Below are positions 7,852-16,557 of a DNA stretch of 64,000 bases, piece after piece. Position numbers and translations under genes: made by a program. The stretch lies in the NCBI RefSeq assembly GCF_000205025.1, contig NZ_GL883740.1:1-64000 (forward strand), given 5' to 3'. Position 1 is the stretch's first letter; each line of letters begins with the position of its first letter. Below the pieces are notes generated by a model, which saw only the letters and a program-made list of their open reading frames with translations, was not told where the DNA came from and ran no database searches. The stretch is from Parasutterella excrementihominis YIT 11859. GTDB taxonomy: Bacteria; Pseudomonadota; Gammaproteobacteria; Burkholderiales; Burkholderiaceae_F.

Positions 7852-9912
7852 ATGAAACCCTTTACATTGACTGCAATTGCTGCCTCTGTTCTGGCAACTG
7901 TTACTTATCCCTCAGTTCAAGCCCGAGAGACTCCTTCCAACTCGGAAACGGTCGTCACGGCTCCGGTAGTTGTTACTGCGACGCGAACAGAAAAAAAACT
8001 CAACGAAGCTCCGTCCTCTTTAGTCGTTATCACAGACGGTCAGCTGGAGCAGGATAATCCCAAAACGCTTGGCGACGCGCTGTTGGATATTCCCAACGTT
8101 ATGATGGAAGCCCCGGATAGTCCGGTCTTCACTCGAATCTCAATCCGAGGATCTGATTCTGATCAAATCACGTACTTGATTGACGGAGTCCGTCAAGACA
8201 ATTACACGATGAGCGGCAACCGTCCCGCTTTCATGTTTGCTGATCCGGAAATGATCAAGCAGATTGAGGTTAGGCGTGGCGGAGGATCTTCACTTTACGG
8301 TAACGGCGGCATCGGCGGAACAATCGCAGTTACCACCAAAACGGCGGCAGATCTTCTCAAGCCAGGACGAGATTTTGGTGCCAAACTCAAAGCCGGCTAC
8401 AACAACGATGCCGACGAGTTCGGACAGGCGGCATGGCTTTACGGCAGGAAGGGATCTGTGGATGCAGTCATCGGTTTTTCACATCGAGACGGCGGCAAAG
8501 TTGTCAGTTCTTCCAACGGCAAAAGGTCTAAAACTCCTCGAGACTCTCAATACGATTCATTTACATCTAAACTCAGTTTTACCCCTTCGGATGATTCTAT
8601 TTTCTCGATCGGTTATAACTACGATGAGAACAAGCTGGATCAGGGTCGCACAGATAATGAAGCTAAATACCGTCTCAAACAGCACCGACTGAGCGGCAGT
8701 TGGGAATATAGCTCCGGAGATTGGGTGGATCTTGTTGTCAATATGCAGTACATGAAACTTGACAATAAGTTCGACGGTACTTCCTACAACAATGAAGCGT
8801 ATTTCAAGGACAAGTTTGACTCCTACAGTATTAATACGCAAAACACCTCTATCTTTGAATTCGGAGGAACACATTCTTTAACTTATGGTTTTGACGCGTC
8901 CTTGAATAAGCAAAAAGCTACTGATGTTTACGGTCGTCCCGACCGCAGTCGTCCGAAATCTAAAGGCTATGATGCCGGACTCTTCATCCAAGATGAATAC
9001 GCAATTAATCCGTATTTGACGCTGACTCCTGTTCTTCGCTGGTCTTATTACAACCGCAAACCGACGACAGATAACAACGATAAATTCGGGTTGGCTTCAC
9101 GAAGCGACAGTAAAGTAACTCCGGGTATTACGTTAACGCTTTCGCCTTCCAAGCAGTTGTCCTTCTACGCCTCGGTTCAAAGCGGCTATCGTCCTCCCTT
9201 CTTGGATGAACTCTACACTTCTATTGAGTATCCGGAATTTGGAATGTATTCAGTCGTTCTTCCTAACCCGGATCTCAAACCCGAAGAATCTATTAACGTT
9301 GAGATCGGAGTCAACGGCGACTATAAGAGCTTATTCTCTGACTCCGACCGTTTTGTATTTCATGCCAACGTTTTCCGCGACCGCGTGAAGAACCTCATCA
9401 ATGCCGGAGCCACGGGAGATATGGACTTTACCGATGACGGCGACATGATTCTTTACTACTCCATTGATAACGTAGGTAAAGCATTAAAGACCGGTTTTGA
9501 AGCTTCCGCGGATTACTATCCTGGCAACGCTGATTTTCATTTGTCTTACGGTTATTTGCATGCGGAAGATAAAAACACAGGAGAAAAGATTCCGGGACTC
9601 ACTCCAATGCAGGCAACTCTTAGAGCCGGTTATACCTACAAGCCTTGGAATGTTAACGGATGGTATCGTATGCGTCTCTTCAAAGGAGGCAAGAGCAATC
9701 TAGAGACCGCTTGGAATAGCGGCGAATATAAACAGCTCGGTGGGTTTGCAACACACACTTTGGGTCTCACGTGGAAACCTCAGATCAAGGATTGGGCCGA
9801 TTTCACGATGACCTTCTCGGTCGATAACATCACCAATAAGAAGTTCCGCTATCTCAACGGCGGATACGGTGTAGGAAGAAGTTACAGAGCGTGGCTGAGT
9901 GCAACCTTCTAA
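7852..9912 (+). CDS. TonB-dependent outer-membrane receptor, heme/hemoglobin type
   Basis: 686 residues: a signal peptide ending near SVQA, a plug domain (VVVTATRTEKKLNEAPSS at the start, ISIRGSDSDQITYLIDGVRQ) and a 22-strand-type barrel ending in aromatic F. The stretches SGYRPPFLDELY (FRAP-like) and NPDLKPEES (NPDL-like) are typical of heme/hemoglobin receptors, so heme is the favoured ligand; a siderophore is possible. It imports its ligand using TonB energy. Two Fur-like boxes lie upstream. The next gene starts at or just after its stop. Confidence 0.88.
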   Translation: MKPFTLTAIAASVLATVTYPSVQARETPSNSETVVTAPVVVTATRTEKKLNEAPSSLVVITDGQLEQDNPKTLGDALLDIPNVMMEAPDSPVFTRISIRGSDSDQITYLIDGVRQDNYTMSGNRPAFMFADPEMIKQIEVRRGGGSSLYGNGGIGGTIAVTTKTAADLLKPGRDFGAKLKAGYNNDADEFGQAAWLYGRKGSVDAVIGFSHRDGGKVVSSSNGKRSKTPRDSQYDSFTSKLSFTPSDDSIFSIGYNYDENKLDQGRTDNEAKYRLKQHRLSGSWEYSSGDWVDLVVNMQYMKLDNKFDGTSYNNEAYFKDKFDSYSINTQNTSIFEFGGTHSLTYGFDASLNKQKATDVYGRPDRSRPKSKGYDAGLFIQDEYAINPYLTLTPVLRWSYYNRKPTTDNNDKFGLASRSDSKVTPGITLTLSPSKQLSFYASVQSGYRPPFLDELYTSIEYPEFGMYSVVLPNPDLKPEESINVEIGVNGDYKSLFSDSDRFVFHANVFRDRVKNLINAGATGDMDFTDDGDMILYYSIDNVGKALKTGFEASADYYPGNADFHLSYGYLHAEDKNTGEKIPGLTPMQATLRAGYTYKPWNVNGWYRMRLFKGGKSNLETAWNSGEYKQLGGFATHTLGLTWKPQIKDWADFTMTFSVDNITNKKFRYLNGGYGVGRSYRAWLSATF

Positions 9913-9928
9913 TCAATTATCTCCCTTC

Positions 9929-11647
9929 ATGTTCATACGACGCTCAAAGGAGGGGAGTTTCCCTTCCTTTCTTCGCGAGACCTTTTTTACCTTTCGTCAA
10001 TGGCGAATGTGGTTTCTCCTGGGCGTTGTTATTGCAGCCTATCTCATCAACATTAAACTAGCTGTTGCATTAAACGACTGGAACGGTCGTTTCTACAACG
10101 CACTTCAAGTTGTAAATAAAGAAGAAATTTTCAGTTGTCTGTATGACTTTATCTTGCTTTGTTCGGCCATTATCTTGGTTTTGGTTACAGCTGACTATCT
10201 TCAGGGGAGGGCTGCTTTAATCGCACGCCGAGAACTCACTCACCGATTTTTTAATCGCTGGCTTTCGGAAAATGCCCCTTTTTATTGTCTGCGTTTGGAA
10301 AATAAAGAACCTGACAACCCGGATCAGCGAATTGCCGAAGATATTCGCGATGCTGTCTCAGTTTTTTTAAACTTATGCACTAGTTTTTTTAATTCCGTTC
10401 TCATGATCGGGAGTTTTTCAGTTATTTTGTGGAATCTCTCAGGTCCCCTAACCCTTTTTGGTTTTTCCATTCCCGGTTACATGTTTTGGGTATGCCTCAT
10501 TTATACCTTCCTGGAGACACTTATCACGCATTTAATCGGCAGAAAACTTAAGCGACTCAATTTTGATTCTCAAAAACGAGAGGCAGATTTTCGTTCTTCA
10601 CTCCTTGCAAAACGTACTCATGCCGAATCTATCGCGGGTCTTAAGGGGACATCTGTAGAACGGTTAGAACTTAACGGAAAATTCTCTTCACTCCTGAACG
10701 TTCTTATTGAAATCCTTAGAAAGAAAAGAAATCTGGAATACTTCTCGGTTGGTACCGGTCAAGTGACACATCTGACGCCGATTTTCTTTTCTCTACCGGC
10801 TTTTTTTGCGGGGACGATTGAGTTGGGTGGTCTCATGCAAATTCGAGGCGCGTTTATCGATGTCGCCCGCTCTCTTTCATGGATTGCCATGTCATATCAG
10901 CAGCTCGCTAGATTTGCTGCAACCTACGAACGTCTGTCGACACTTCATTACGCCATCGAAGAAATTAACGAAAAGCATAAGCAAACAGTCTGTTACTCAA
11001 CATCTACAAAAGGACTTAAAGCGGATTTTTACTTATGCATTCCTGAACGCAGTCAGGACGAGCGACTGAAGGTGAAGTTGACTCTTAAGCAAGGACAATT
11101 AACGGTCCTGCAAGGCCCTTCCGGCAGCGGTAAGAGTTCGATTCTTCGAGTTCTTGCGGGATTCGATCGCTTTGCGTCCGGAATGGTTGAATCCCCCTCT
11201 CAGAAATTATGGATTACACAGCAGCCTTATCTTTTTAAAGAAACCTTAAAGGCTAACCTTACCTACCCCGAGTTGCCCGATAAAGTGAGTGATTCAAAGG
11301 CGCTTGCGCTTCTCGAAAAAGTTGGGCTCGGTCGACTTGAACCGTTTCTGAATCATACAGTCGACTGGCAACACAGGCTCAGTGGCGGGGAACAGCAGCG
11401 GCTCATGCTTGCCCGAATGCTCTTATTAAAACCCCAGGTCCTGCTCTTAGACGAAGCTACCTCTGCCTTAGATGAGACAACCGCTGAAGCCATGACGGAG
11501 ATGCTTCGCCTAGAGCTCAAAAATTCAGCAATTTTGCTGGTGACTCATCAATCTGTTCTCGTTAGACACGCAGACCAAGTACTACAAATGAAGGATTTTT
11601 ATGTCAACACACGGAAAAAACGTCTTTGTCCCGTTTCCCAGATATGA
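9929..11647 (+). CDS. ABC transporter fusing SbmA/BacA-type membrane domain to ATPase
   Basis: 572 residues from ATG 9929; a GTG at 9899 inside the receptor gene would add ten residues. About six transmembrane segments in the first ~330 residues resemble the ABC_membrane_2 (SbmA/BacA, YddA) family. The ATPase has Walker A GPSGSGKSS, signature LSGGEQQRLMLAR, Walker B VLLLDEATSALD and switch His in LVTHQ. Relatives move peptides or cobalamin-type ligands; in actinobacteria some import siderophores. Tight coupling to the Fur-controlled receptor suggests transport of heme or a metal chelate across the inner membrane. It overlaps the next gene by 47 bases. Confidence 0.82.
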   Translation: MFIRRSKEGSFPSFLRETFFTFRQWRMWFLLGVVIAAYLINIKLAVALNDWNGRFYNALQVVNKEEIFSCLYDFILLCSAIILVLVTADYLQGRAALIARRELTHRFFNRWLSENAPFYCLRLENKEPDNPDQRIAEDIRDAVSVFLNLCTSFFNSVLMIGSFSVILWNLSGPLTLFGFSIPGYMFWVCLIYTFLETLITHLIGRKLKRLNFDSQKREADFRSSLLAKRTHAESIAGLKGTSVERLELNGKFSSLLNVLIEILRKKRNLEYFSVGTGQVTHLTPIFFSLPAFFAGTIELGGLMQIRGAFIDVARSLSWIAMSYQQLARFAATYERLSTLHYAIEEINEKHKQTVCYSTSTKGLKADFYLCIPERSQDERLKVKLTLKQGQLTVLQGPSGSGKSSILRVLAGFDRFASGMVESPSQKLWITQQPYLFKETLKANLTYPELPDKVSDSKALALLEKVGLGRLEPFLNHTVDWQHRLSGGEQQRLMLARMLLLKPQVLLLDEATSALDETTAEAMTEMLRLELKNSAILLVTHQSVLVRHADQVLQMKDFYVNTRKKRLCPVSQI

Positions 11648-12476
11648 AAACGCAGTTTTTGTTGGGGACAGCGCAATTGAAGCCTTGGCGGAACTAAAGA
11701 TTTTCGGCAAAGCCCTAATCGGAGGAGGGCTTCCGAATATGCAGTATTTTCATCCAAATGAAAAACTACTTGAATGCACTTCCTGTGTAATGCAGGATCA
11801 AAGGGTCTTGACCACAGCCATTCGTCGCGGTGAAATAGAGTATGTTCTTCTAGAAAATAATCCTGACTCTGATATTAACCCAGCGCTTTTGGCTCCAAAA
11901 CTTGAAGCAGAAGGCGTGCAGGTCAAAATTCTTACTATTTTTCAAGATCCCACTGAAACGCTCCTTGAAATCGGCAGAGTTTTTGGCGAGGAAACGCGTG
12001 CTGGGCGAATTGTTCGGGAGTATCGTTTGCAGCAAGAACAGCTAAAACGTTATTCACCGCTTAGTCCTCAATCTATTCTGGCGCTTCTAGCCATTCGTCA
12101 TCCACTGGACGATCGAATCTTCTTATTTGCGCTCTCTGATGCCTCCGAATTGAGCAAAGATCTTTACCCGGCACTCTGCGCTCATAATCCGATCAAAGAA
12201 GCCGATTATAAAACCGTGATTCCAGGGCTTGTAGAAATTGAAGATTTAAGTTTTTTCTTAGCATTCAATCCGGATTGGATTGCGATCACAGGAGATTATC
12301 TTGGAATTCAGAGAGCATTAGCGCAATTCCAAATTCATGAACGTATCGTTCCCGATGCGCTAGCAAAAAATAAGGTTTTTACAGTTCCATATTATGGAAA
12401 ACCGCTTGCTGTGCGACGCCCACGCATCCTCAAGCTTTGGCGTGAAGCGGCAGAAACTGCCGCTCGAGTAAAGTGA
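11601..12476 (+). CDS. Binding-protein-fold (TroA/FecB-like) protein without signal peptide
   Basis: 291 residues. The pattern resembles class III periplasmic metal-chelate binding proteins: an N-lobe beginning NAVFVGDSAIEALAEL, a middle helix, and a C-lobe containing NPDWIAITG and KNKVFTVPYYGKPLAVRRP. Here, however, the N-terminus is MSTHGKNVFVPFPR, with no hydrophobic export signal. The start lies inside the ABC gene, preceded by AAGGATTTTT, so a longer form with a signal is not available in frame without leaving the overlap. It could be a cytoplasmic ligand acceptor or depend on another route. The assignment to this fold is tentative. Confidence 0.55.
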   Translation: MSTHGKNVFVPFPRYENAVFVGDSAIEALAELKIFGKALIGGGLPNMQYFHPNEKLLECTSCVMQDQRVLTTAIRRGEIEYVLLENNPDSDINPALLAPKLEAEGVQVKILTIFQDPTETLLEIGRVFGEETRAGRIVREYRLQQEQLKRYSPLSPQSILALLAIRHPLDDRIFLFALSDASELSKDLYPALCAHNPIKEADYKTVIPGLVEIEDLSFFLAFNPDWIAITGDYLGIQRALAQFQIHERIVPDALAKNKVFTVPYYGKPLAVRRPRILKLWREAAETAARVK

Positions 12477-12880
12477 ACGGTGTGAGAAGTGTTTTCTCTT
12501 TCAACGTGTGATTGTGCCTGGCAAACGTCCGATTGCTACCAAGCATCTAATAACAATCGCTGAAATTGGTCAGGTGCTCTGTAAGCCGAGTCCGAAGACG
12601 CAGTTTTCATCATCCGAGAGCAATAGTTGTAGACAACGAGATTGATTCGGATCCGGGCAAATTGTCGAAAAGTTAACAACATTGTTCATAAGACGGGGCC
12701 TAAAACATCTCTATTAACGTTGTGTTTTACAACAGCTACGACAAAGGGGAACATCGATAGAAATTCAGTTTTTTCAGCCTGTGATGTGTAACTGTGTCTT
12801 GGTTAAGTTGGGAAAATAAATATGGCCGACAAAGATTGTCGGCCGTTCATAGGGGCAGTGGTGCCGATTAATTAAACCGA
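12477..12880. other. Intergenic region with terminator; otherwise no gene seen
   Basis: 404 bases between convergent genes. The only firm element is the terminator at 12824-12844. A weak GTTGT-GTTTT-ACAAC hairpin occurs near 12720. No coding frame with recognisable protein content was found. Confidence 0.5.
12824..12844 (-). terminator. Hairpin terminator of the flavodoxin-fold gene
   Basis: A perfect 8-bp stem GGCCGACA/TGTCGGCC with a 5-base loop. On the minus strand it is followed by ATATTTATTTT. Confidence 0.7.
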
Positions 12881-13732
12881 TTACTTATTCCTGAAGAAGT
12901 CTCTTTCAAGCCTGGCATCTAAAACCGAAGCGAGTTTCTGAAGTTTTTGTTGGTACTGCGGATTCAAATTGCTCGGGCTTTGATCGTTGACAAATCGACC
13001 GAGATTTTTGGCGCCCCAGAAGCCAGCTGTGTCATCATCAACAACTTTGTAGGCACCGAGATACTTGTCCCAGACGGCATCGAGTTTTCCGATTCCGTCA
13101 CCGACATTGCCTTGGCCGCCGCCAAGCCATCCGGCATTCATGATGGTGTAGATGCCTTTTCCTTTGAGAAGTCCTTCCAAGCCTTTTGGCGTGTCCTGAT
13201 AAGCAAATTTCTTAGAAAATACGCGCTCCATGTAGCCTTTGGTGATTGCATTCGGACTGTCGTGCCAGTTCGGATAGCAGAAAATGATGTAATCGGCTTT
13301 AGAGACAAGAGCTTGTTCGGGCTTGATATCGTCCGGGGTTTGGCCGAAGCCGTCTTTGGCGTGGTAGAAGTTTTCCGGCGTGATGACCGGATTGAACCTG
13401 ATCTTGTAGAGGTCTCTGATCTCTACTTCATAGCCTTTCTTGAGGAAGAAGTTCGCGGCGGTGTTGACCAAGAAACCTTCTAAGGATTGGTCAAAGCGCG
13501 GATCACCGACAACAAAAAGTACCTTCTTTGCCTTGCTGTCAGTAAAGCCTGTGGCTTTAGCCGAGATCCTCAATTTCTGAGGCACGATAGAAGCGGAAGT
13601 TACAGCATCGACGTTCTTGATTTGAGAGCCGGGTGCGGCATGATTAGGCGTGGCTCCGCTGACAGCATCTGCTGCATAACAACCGACGGAAAGGGAAGAA
13701 AGAAGTGCAGCGAGAAGAAGATTGTGTTTCAT
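12881..13732 (-). CDS. Exported flavodoxin-fold NAD(P)H:quinone oxidoreductase-like protein
   Basis: 283 residues from the ATG at 13732, chosen because GGAGG lies just before it and a clear signal peptide (MKHNLLLAALLSSLSVGCYA) follows; an upstream ATG at 13771 would bury the signal. The mature protein has the Flavodoxin_2/NQO1-like pattern: VLFVVGDPRFDQSL, EIRDLYKIRFNPV, ADYIIFCYPNWHDSPN and IMNAGWLGGG. Such enzymes use FMN/FAD and reduce quinones or azo compounds, normally in the cytoplasm, so export is the odd feature. A Cys precedes the cleavage site but this is not a good lipobox. Confidence 0.7.
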   Translation of the reverse strand: MKHNLLLAALLSSLSVGCYAADAVSGATPNHAAPGSQIKNVDAVTSASIVPQKLRISAKATGFTDSKAKKVLFVVGDPRFDQSLEGFLVNTAANFFLKKGYEVEIRDLYKIRFNPVITPENFYHAKDGFGQTPDDIKPEQALVSKADYIIFCYPNWHDSPNAITKGYMERVFSKKFAYQDTPKGLEGLLKGKGIYTIMNAGWLGGGQGNVGDGIGKLDAVWDKYLGAYKVVDDDTAGFWGAKNLGRFVNDQSPSNLNPQYQQKLQKLASVLDARLERDFFRNK

Positions 13733-13958
13733 AAAGCCTCCGTGACGCTGCGAACGATTTATCTTCAACATTCGCAGCGATGATTAATGATCACGACGAC
13801 GGCGAACGTTGAAGGAACTTGCACGGAGATGCGCAAGACCTAGCCTGATCTTCAAATGAAAACAAAGGATATTTTGCATATGAAATGTAGCCTTTGATAT
13901 TGGATTTAACCCGAATTAATTCAACTAAAAAATTAAAAAATCGAATAAACAAAATTGT

Positions 13959-13987
13959 TTGCAAAAATAAACAAAAATGTATATAAT
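13959..13987 (+). promoter_or_regulatory. Promoter of hicAB
   Basis: -35 TTGCAA (13959-13964), 17-base spacer, -10 TATAAT (13982-13987), about 30 bases upstream of the hicA start codon. Confidence 0.55.
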
Positions 13988-14018
13988 TACTCATGTCGAT
14001 AAACGATGTGAGGTAATT

Positions 14019-14195
14019 ATGAAGCACAAGAAATTTATCGACGAACTTAAAGGCCTAGGTGTTGTGCTTGTTGACGGGACCAATCATTACAAGGCTTACT
14101 ACAATGGTAAGCAAACAGTAGTGGTCCGACATCCCGCGCAGGAATACTCCAAGCGGTATATGGAGTTGATAAAAAAGCAACTAGGAATTAAATAG
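14019..14195 (+). CDS. hicA: HicA-family mRNA interferase toxin
   Basis: 58 residues starting MKHKKFIDELK, with a GAGG ribosome site just upstream. The dsRBD-like HicA fold is recognisable from KGLGVVLVDGTNHYKAYYNG followed by VVVRHPAQEYSKRYMELIKKQLGI. The histidine in GTNHYK is the catalytic one. HicA cleaves mRNA on or off the ribosome and is neutralised by HicB, encoded directly downstream. Both genes share the promoter at 13959-13987 and a terminator at 14711. Confidence 0.88.
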   Translation: MKHKKFIDELKGLGVVLVDGTNHYKAYYNGKQTVVVRHPAQEYSKRYMELIKKQLGIK

Positions 14196-14254
14196 TAGTC
14201 GAAACGGAGGGAGAGCCCTCCGTTAACCGACTTAAATAAACGAAAGGAATGAAA

Positions 14255-14680
14255 ATGGCAAACTATCAATATCCAGCGACTATTGAGTCGAATGGAGAGG
14301 GTGGATTTATAGCCAGCTTCCGTGATGTACCCGAGGCTATTACAGAGGCTTGGGATTTAGAAGAATTAAAAAATAATGCACGGGACGCACTTATTACAGC
14401 TATTGACTTTTACATCGAAGATGGAAGAGTATTCCCCCCAGCTTCAGATCTTCAAACCGGAGACTTAGCAGTTGATTTACCAGCCTCTGTCGTTGCTAAA
14501 GTTATGCTTTTGAATACTATGGTTAAGTCTAATGTTCGGCCAGCTGACTTAGCCCGAAAAATGAATATTAAACCTCAGGAAATTACCAGAATTACGGATA
14601 TTCGGCACGCTACTAAAATAGACACGATTCAAAACGCATTTAGAGCTTTAGGTAAAGATTTGGTCTTAGAATTGAGGTAA
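14255..14680 (+). CDS. hicB: HicB-family antitoxin with HTH
   Basis: 141 residues from ATG 14255 (an in-frame ATG lies two codons upstream at 14249; GAAAGGAATG precedes). The N-terminal partial RNase H fold of HicB is visible as YPATIESNGEGGFIASFRDVPEAITEAW. The C-terminal half (NVRPADLARKMNIKPQEITRITD) is a helix-turn-helix used for autorepression. It binds and blocks HicA. Order toxin-antitoxin and ~55-base spacing are normal for hicAB. Confidence 0.9.
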   Translation: MANYQYPATIESNGEGGFIASFRDVPEAITEAWDLEELKNNARDALITAIDFYIEDGRVFPPASDLQTGDLAVDLPASVVAKVMLLNTMVKSNVRPADLARKMNIKPQEITRITDIRHATKIDTIQNAFRALGKDLVLELR

Positions 14681-14710
14681 AAATAATCTCAATAAGTTTA
14701 TCGACAAATT

Positions 14711-14736
14711 TGCCCCTCACAAGGGGCATTTTTTTT
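14711..14736 (+). terminator. Rho-independent terminator of hicAB
   Basis: TGCCCCT-CACA-AGGGGCA followed by a run of eight T. Confidence 0.85.
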
Positions 14737-14782
14737 AGATATTCCTAAAGACCGGCCTCCAAATAGAGGGAATACATCTGAG

Positions 14783-14811
14783 TTCTTAACGTTTCTTTTT
14801 AGGTGTATACT
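14783..14811 (+). promoter_or_regulatory. Promoter of the tRNA-Glu gene
   Basis: -10 TATACT at 14806-14811 with a weak -35 TTCTTA 17 bases upstream. The predicted start is ~12 bases before the tRNA. Confidence 0.45.
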
Positions 14812-14830
14812 TTCGTCACATTTCGACGAA

Positions 14831-14906
14831 GTCCCTATCGTCTAGAGGCCTAGGACATGACCCTCTCAAGGTCAGAACATGGGTTCGAATCCCATTGGGG
14901 ACGCCA
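14831..14906 (+). tRNA. tRNA-Glu, anticodon CTC
   Basis: The cloverleaf folds fully. The acceptor GTCCCTA pairs with TGGGGAC. The D arm is GTC..GAC. The anticodon stem TGACC/GGTCA encloses loop CTCTCAA, giving anticodon CTC at 34-36. The T arm ATGGG-TTCGAAT-CCCAT follows, with discriminator G and an encoded CCA. It is very close to bacterial tRNA-Glu, differing in the first anticodon base from the common TTC isoacceptor, and decodes GAG. tRNA genes are frequent integration sites, but no duplicated 3' end was seen in the window. Confidence 0.95.
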
Positions 14907-15095
14907 ATATCTGGTTTCTTTAAAAATCCTCCCATTCAAAGTTAATATTGATGCGGCCTCTCGTCCTCTTGATGAGGAATTAATTTCGTTTTTAGCAAGT
15001 TTGGAAACCTTTTCCAATAAAGAAGTGCTCACGATTCGCGCAATCGTTTAAGAAAGCGGAAAGCGTAGTTTTGAGGATTCTTGACTAATGAATAA

Positions 15096-15190
15096 TTCTT
15101 TTATACAAGAAGTCTTACCTTATAATTACAATAGTTTCTTTTATAAAAGAAACTATTGTTTTTAATTAGCAAATTTCTTTTATAGAAGAA
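15096..15190 (+). promoter_or_regulatory. Array of three 16-bp palindromic operators over a promoter
   Basis: Copies of TTCTTTTATAnAAGAA occur at 15096-15111 (n=C), 15136-15151 (n=A) and 15175-15190 (n=G). Their start-to-start spacing is 40 and 39 bases, near four helical turns. The middle copy lies inside a perfect 30-bp palindrome at 15129-15158. A -10-like TATAAT sits at 15121-15126 between copies 1 and 2. The last copy ends two bases before the ATG of the AAA_14 gene. The arrangement fits cooperative repression of that gene. Confidence 0.7.
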
Positions 15191-15192
15191 TT

Positions 15193-16413
15193 ATGAAGAT
15201 ATTTCCTCGAGATCGCTATCTTAAACAGCTCATATCTTTTCATGGTTCGGAATTGATCCGCGTGATTACAGGAATGAGACGTTCTGGGAAGAGTTCTTTG
15301 CTCAAACTCTACAGAGATTGGCTGGTTAATGAGAAGAAAATCGAGGAAAAGAATATCGTCTATATCAATTTCGAGTCTCTCAAATACTCCAACCTCACAG
15401 ATTACCAAGTACTTTATGAACATGTTTGTGAAATCTCAGCTCAAGCCGGAGCTAAGGTGTATTTGCTTTTCGATGAGATTCAGAACGTCAAGGATTGGGA
15501 GAGGGCGGTCAATGCCTTGCGGGTCGATTGTGAATGCGAGATAGTTCTGACCGGCTCGAATGCGAGACTTCTCTCTGGAGAATTGGCAACACTTTTAGCC
15601 GGCCGCTATGTGGAAATCCAAATGTTTCCGCTTTCCTTCGACGAGTTCTTAGAATTCAGAAAGGATATCGGGGAAGAGATCCACAAATCCTTCGACGCTT
15701 TTCTGAGGTTTGGCGGCTTACCCGGACTTCACGAGCTTCAGGCTTCTCCCCGGGCTACCACTCAATATCTCAACGATGTTTTCAATTCCGTTCTACTGAA
15801 AGATGTCGTGTCCCGGAACAATATCCGCGACACCGAACTCTTGAATCGCATCATTCAATTCATTTTTGATAATGTCGGAAGTACCTTTTCTGCCAAAAAC
15901 ATCTCTGATTTCTTGAAAAGCCAAGGTCGAAAATTAGGCGTTGAAACAATCTACAACTATCTTGATTATTTGGCGAATGCTTTTGTCATCGAACGCGTGA
16001 AACGCTTTGACCTCAAAGGTAAGAAGTATCTGGAAACGCAAGAAAAGATCTACGCCGCTGACGTAGGCATCAGAAATTCAGTTCTCGGTTATCGGCCGTC
16101 GGATATCGCCGGCATCTTAGAAAACCTTGTTTACCTGAATCTGAGACAAAAGGGATTTAGCGTTTCAGTAGGAAAAACAGGAACATTAGAAGTGGATTTT
16201 GTGGCCTCAAAGGATAGGGCCGTTTTCTACGTTCAGGTCTGCTACCAATTAACGCCGGAAAATTTAGAGCGAGAAGTTTCTCCGCTCAGACAAATCAAAG
16301 ATAACTATCCGAAACTCGTGCTCACACTGTCAGATTTGATGACAGGAGATATTGAAGGCATCAAGATTAGAAATCTCATAGATTTCTTGGTCGAACCGAT
16401 AACAACGTACTGA
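15193..16413 (+). CDS. AAA_14 / DUF4143 family ATPase
   Basis: 406 residues. The N-terminal P-loop is VITGMRRSGKSSLL (~26-38), Walker B is VYLLFDEIQNV (~93), and VLTGSNARLL is sensor-like. The middle part contains a winged-helix-like segment. The C-terminal DUF4143 domain has a PD-(D/E)XK-like core, LEVDFVASKD then FYVQVCYQL, with Gln-Val-Cys where nucleases have E-x-K, so nuclease activity is doubtful. These ATPases are common in accessory DNA and their role is unknown. The start directly follows the third palindromic operator; there is no strong Shine-Dalgarno sequence. Confidence 0.85.
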   Translation: MKIFPRDRYLKQLISFHGSELIRVITGMRRSGKSSLLKLYRDWLVNEKKIEEKNIVYINFESLKYSNLTDYQVLYEHVCEISAQAGAKVYLLFDEIQNVKDWERAVNALRVDCECEIVLTGSNARLLSGELATLLAGRYVEIQMFPLSFDEFLEFRKDIGEEIHKSFDAFLRFGGLPGLHELQASPRATTQYLNDVFNSVLLKDVVSRNNIRDTELLNRIIQFIFDNVGSTFSAKNISDFLKSQGRKLGVETIYNYLDYLANAFVIERVKRFDLKGKKYLETQEKIYAADVGIRNSVLGYRPSDIAGILENLVYLNLRQKGFSVSVGKTGTLEVDFVASKDRAVFYVQVCYQLTPENLEREVSPLRQIKDNYPKLVLTLSDLMTGDIEGIKIRNLIDFLVEPITTY

Positions 16414-16460
16414 AATACCCGGATTCCGGATGTATAACTGACGTTGCACAAGGCATTCAT

Positions 16461-16487
16461 CGGAGAGAAAACTTTCTTCTCTCTCCG
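16461..16487. terminator. Hairpin between convergent genes
   Basis: CGGAGAGA (16461-16468) pairs with TCTCTCCG (16480-16487). It has no T-run on either side. It could be a bidirectional terminator stem; weak evidence. Confidence 0.35.
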
Positions 16488-16557
16488 AAAGTGTGTTACT
16501 AGAACGTATGAGTCTCTTCCGGTCCTGAACAAGTCGCTGTCGGAATAGTCTCCATTA

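Noticed and set aside
13791-14027. 78-residue minus-strand frame upstream of hicA
   Set aside because: AT-rich, hydrophobic by composition, and overlaps the hicAB promoter; no ribosome site.
14831-14906. tRNA-Glu as the ICE integration site
   Set aside because: No second copy of the tRNA 3' end was found in the window and no integrase gene is adjacent, so there is no support for an att site.
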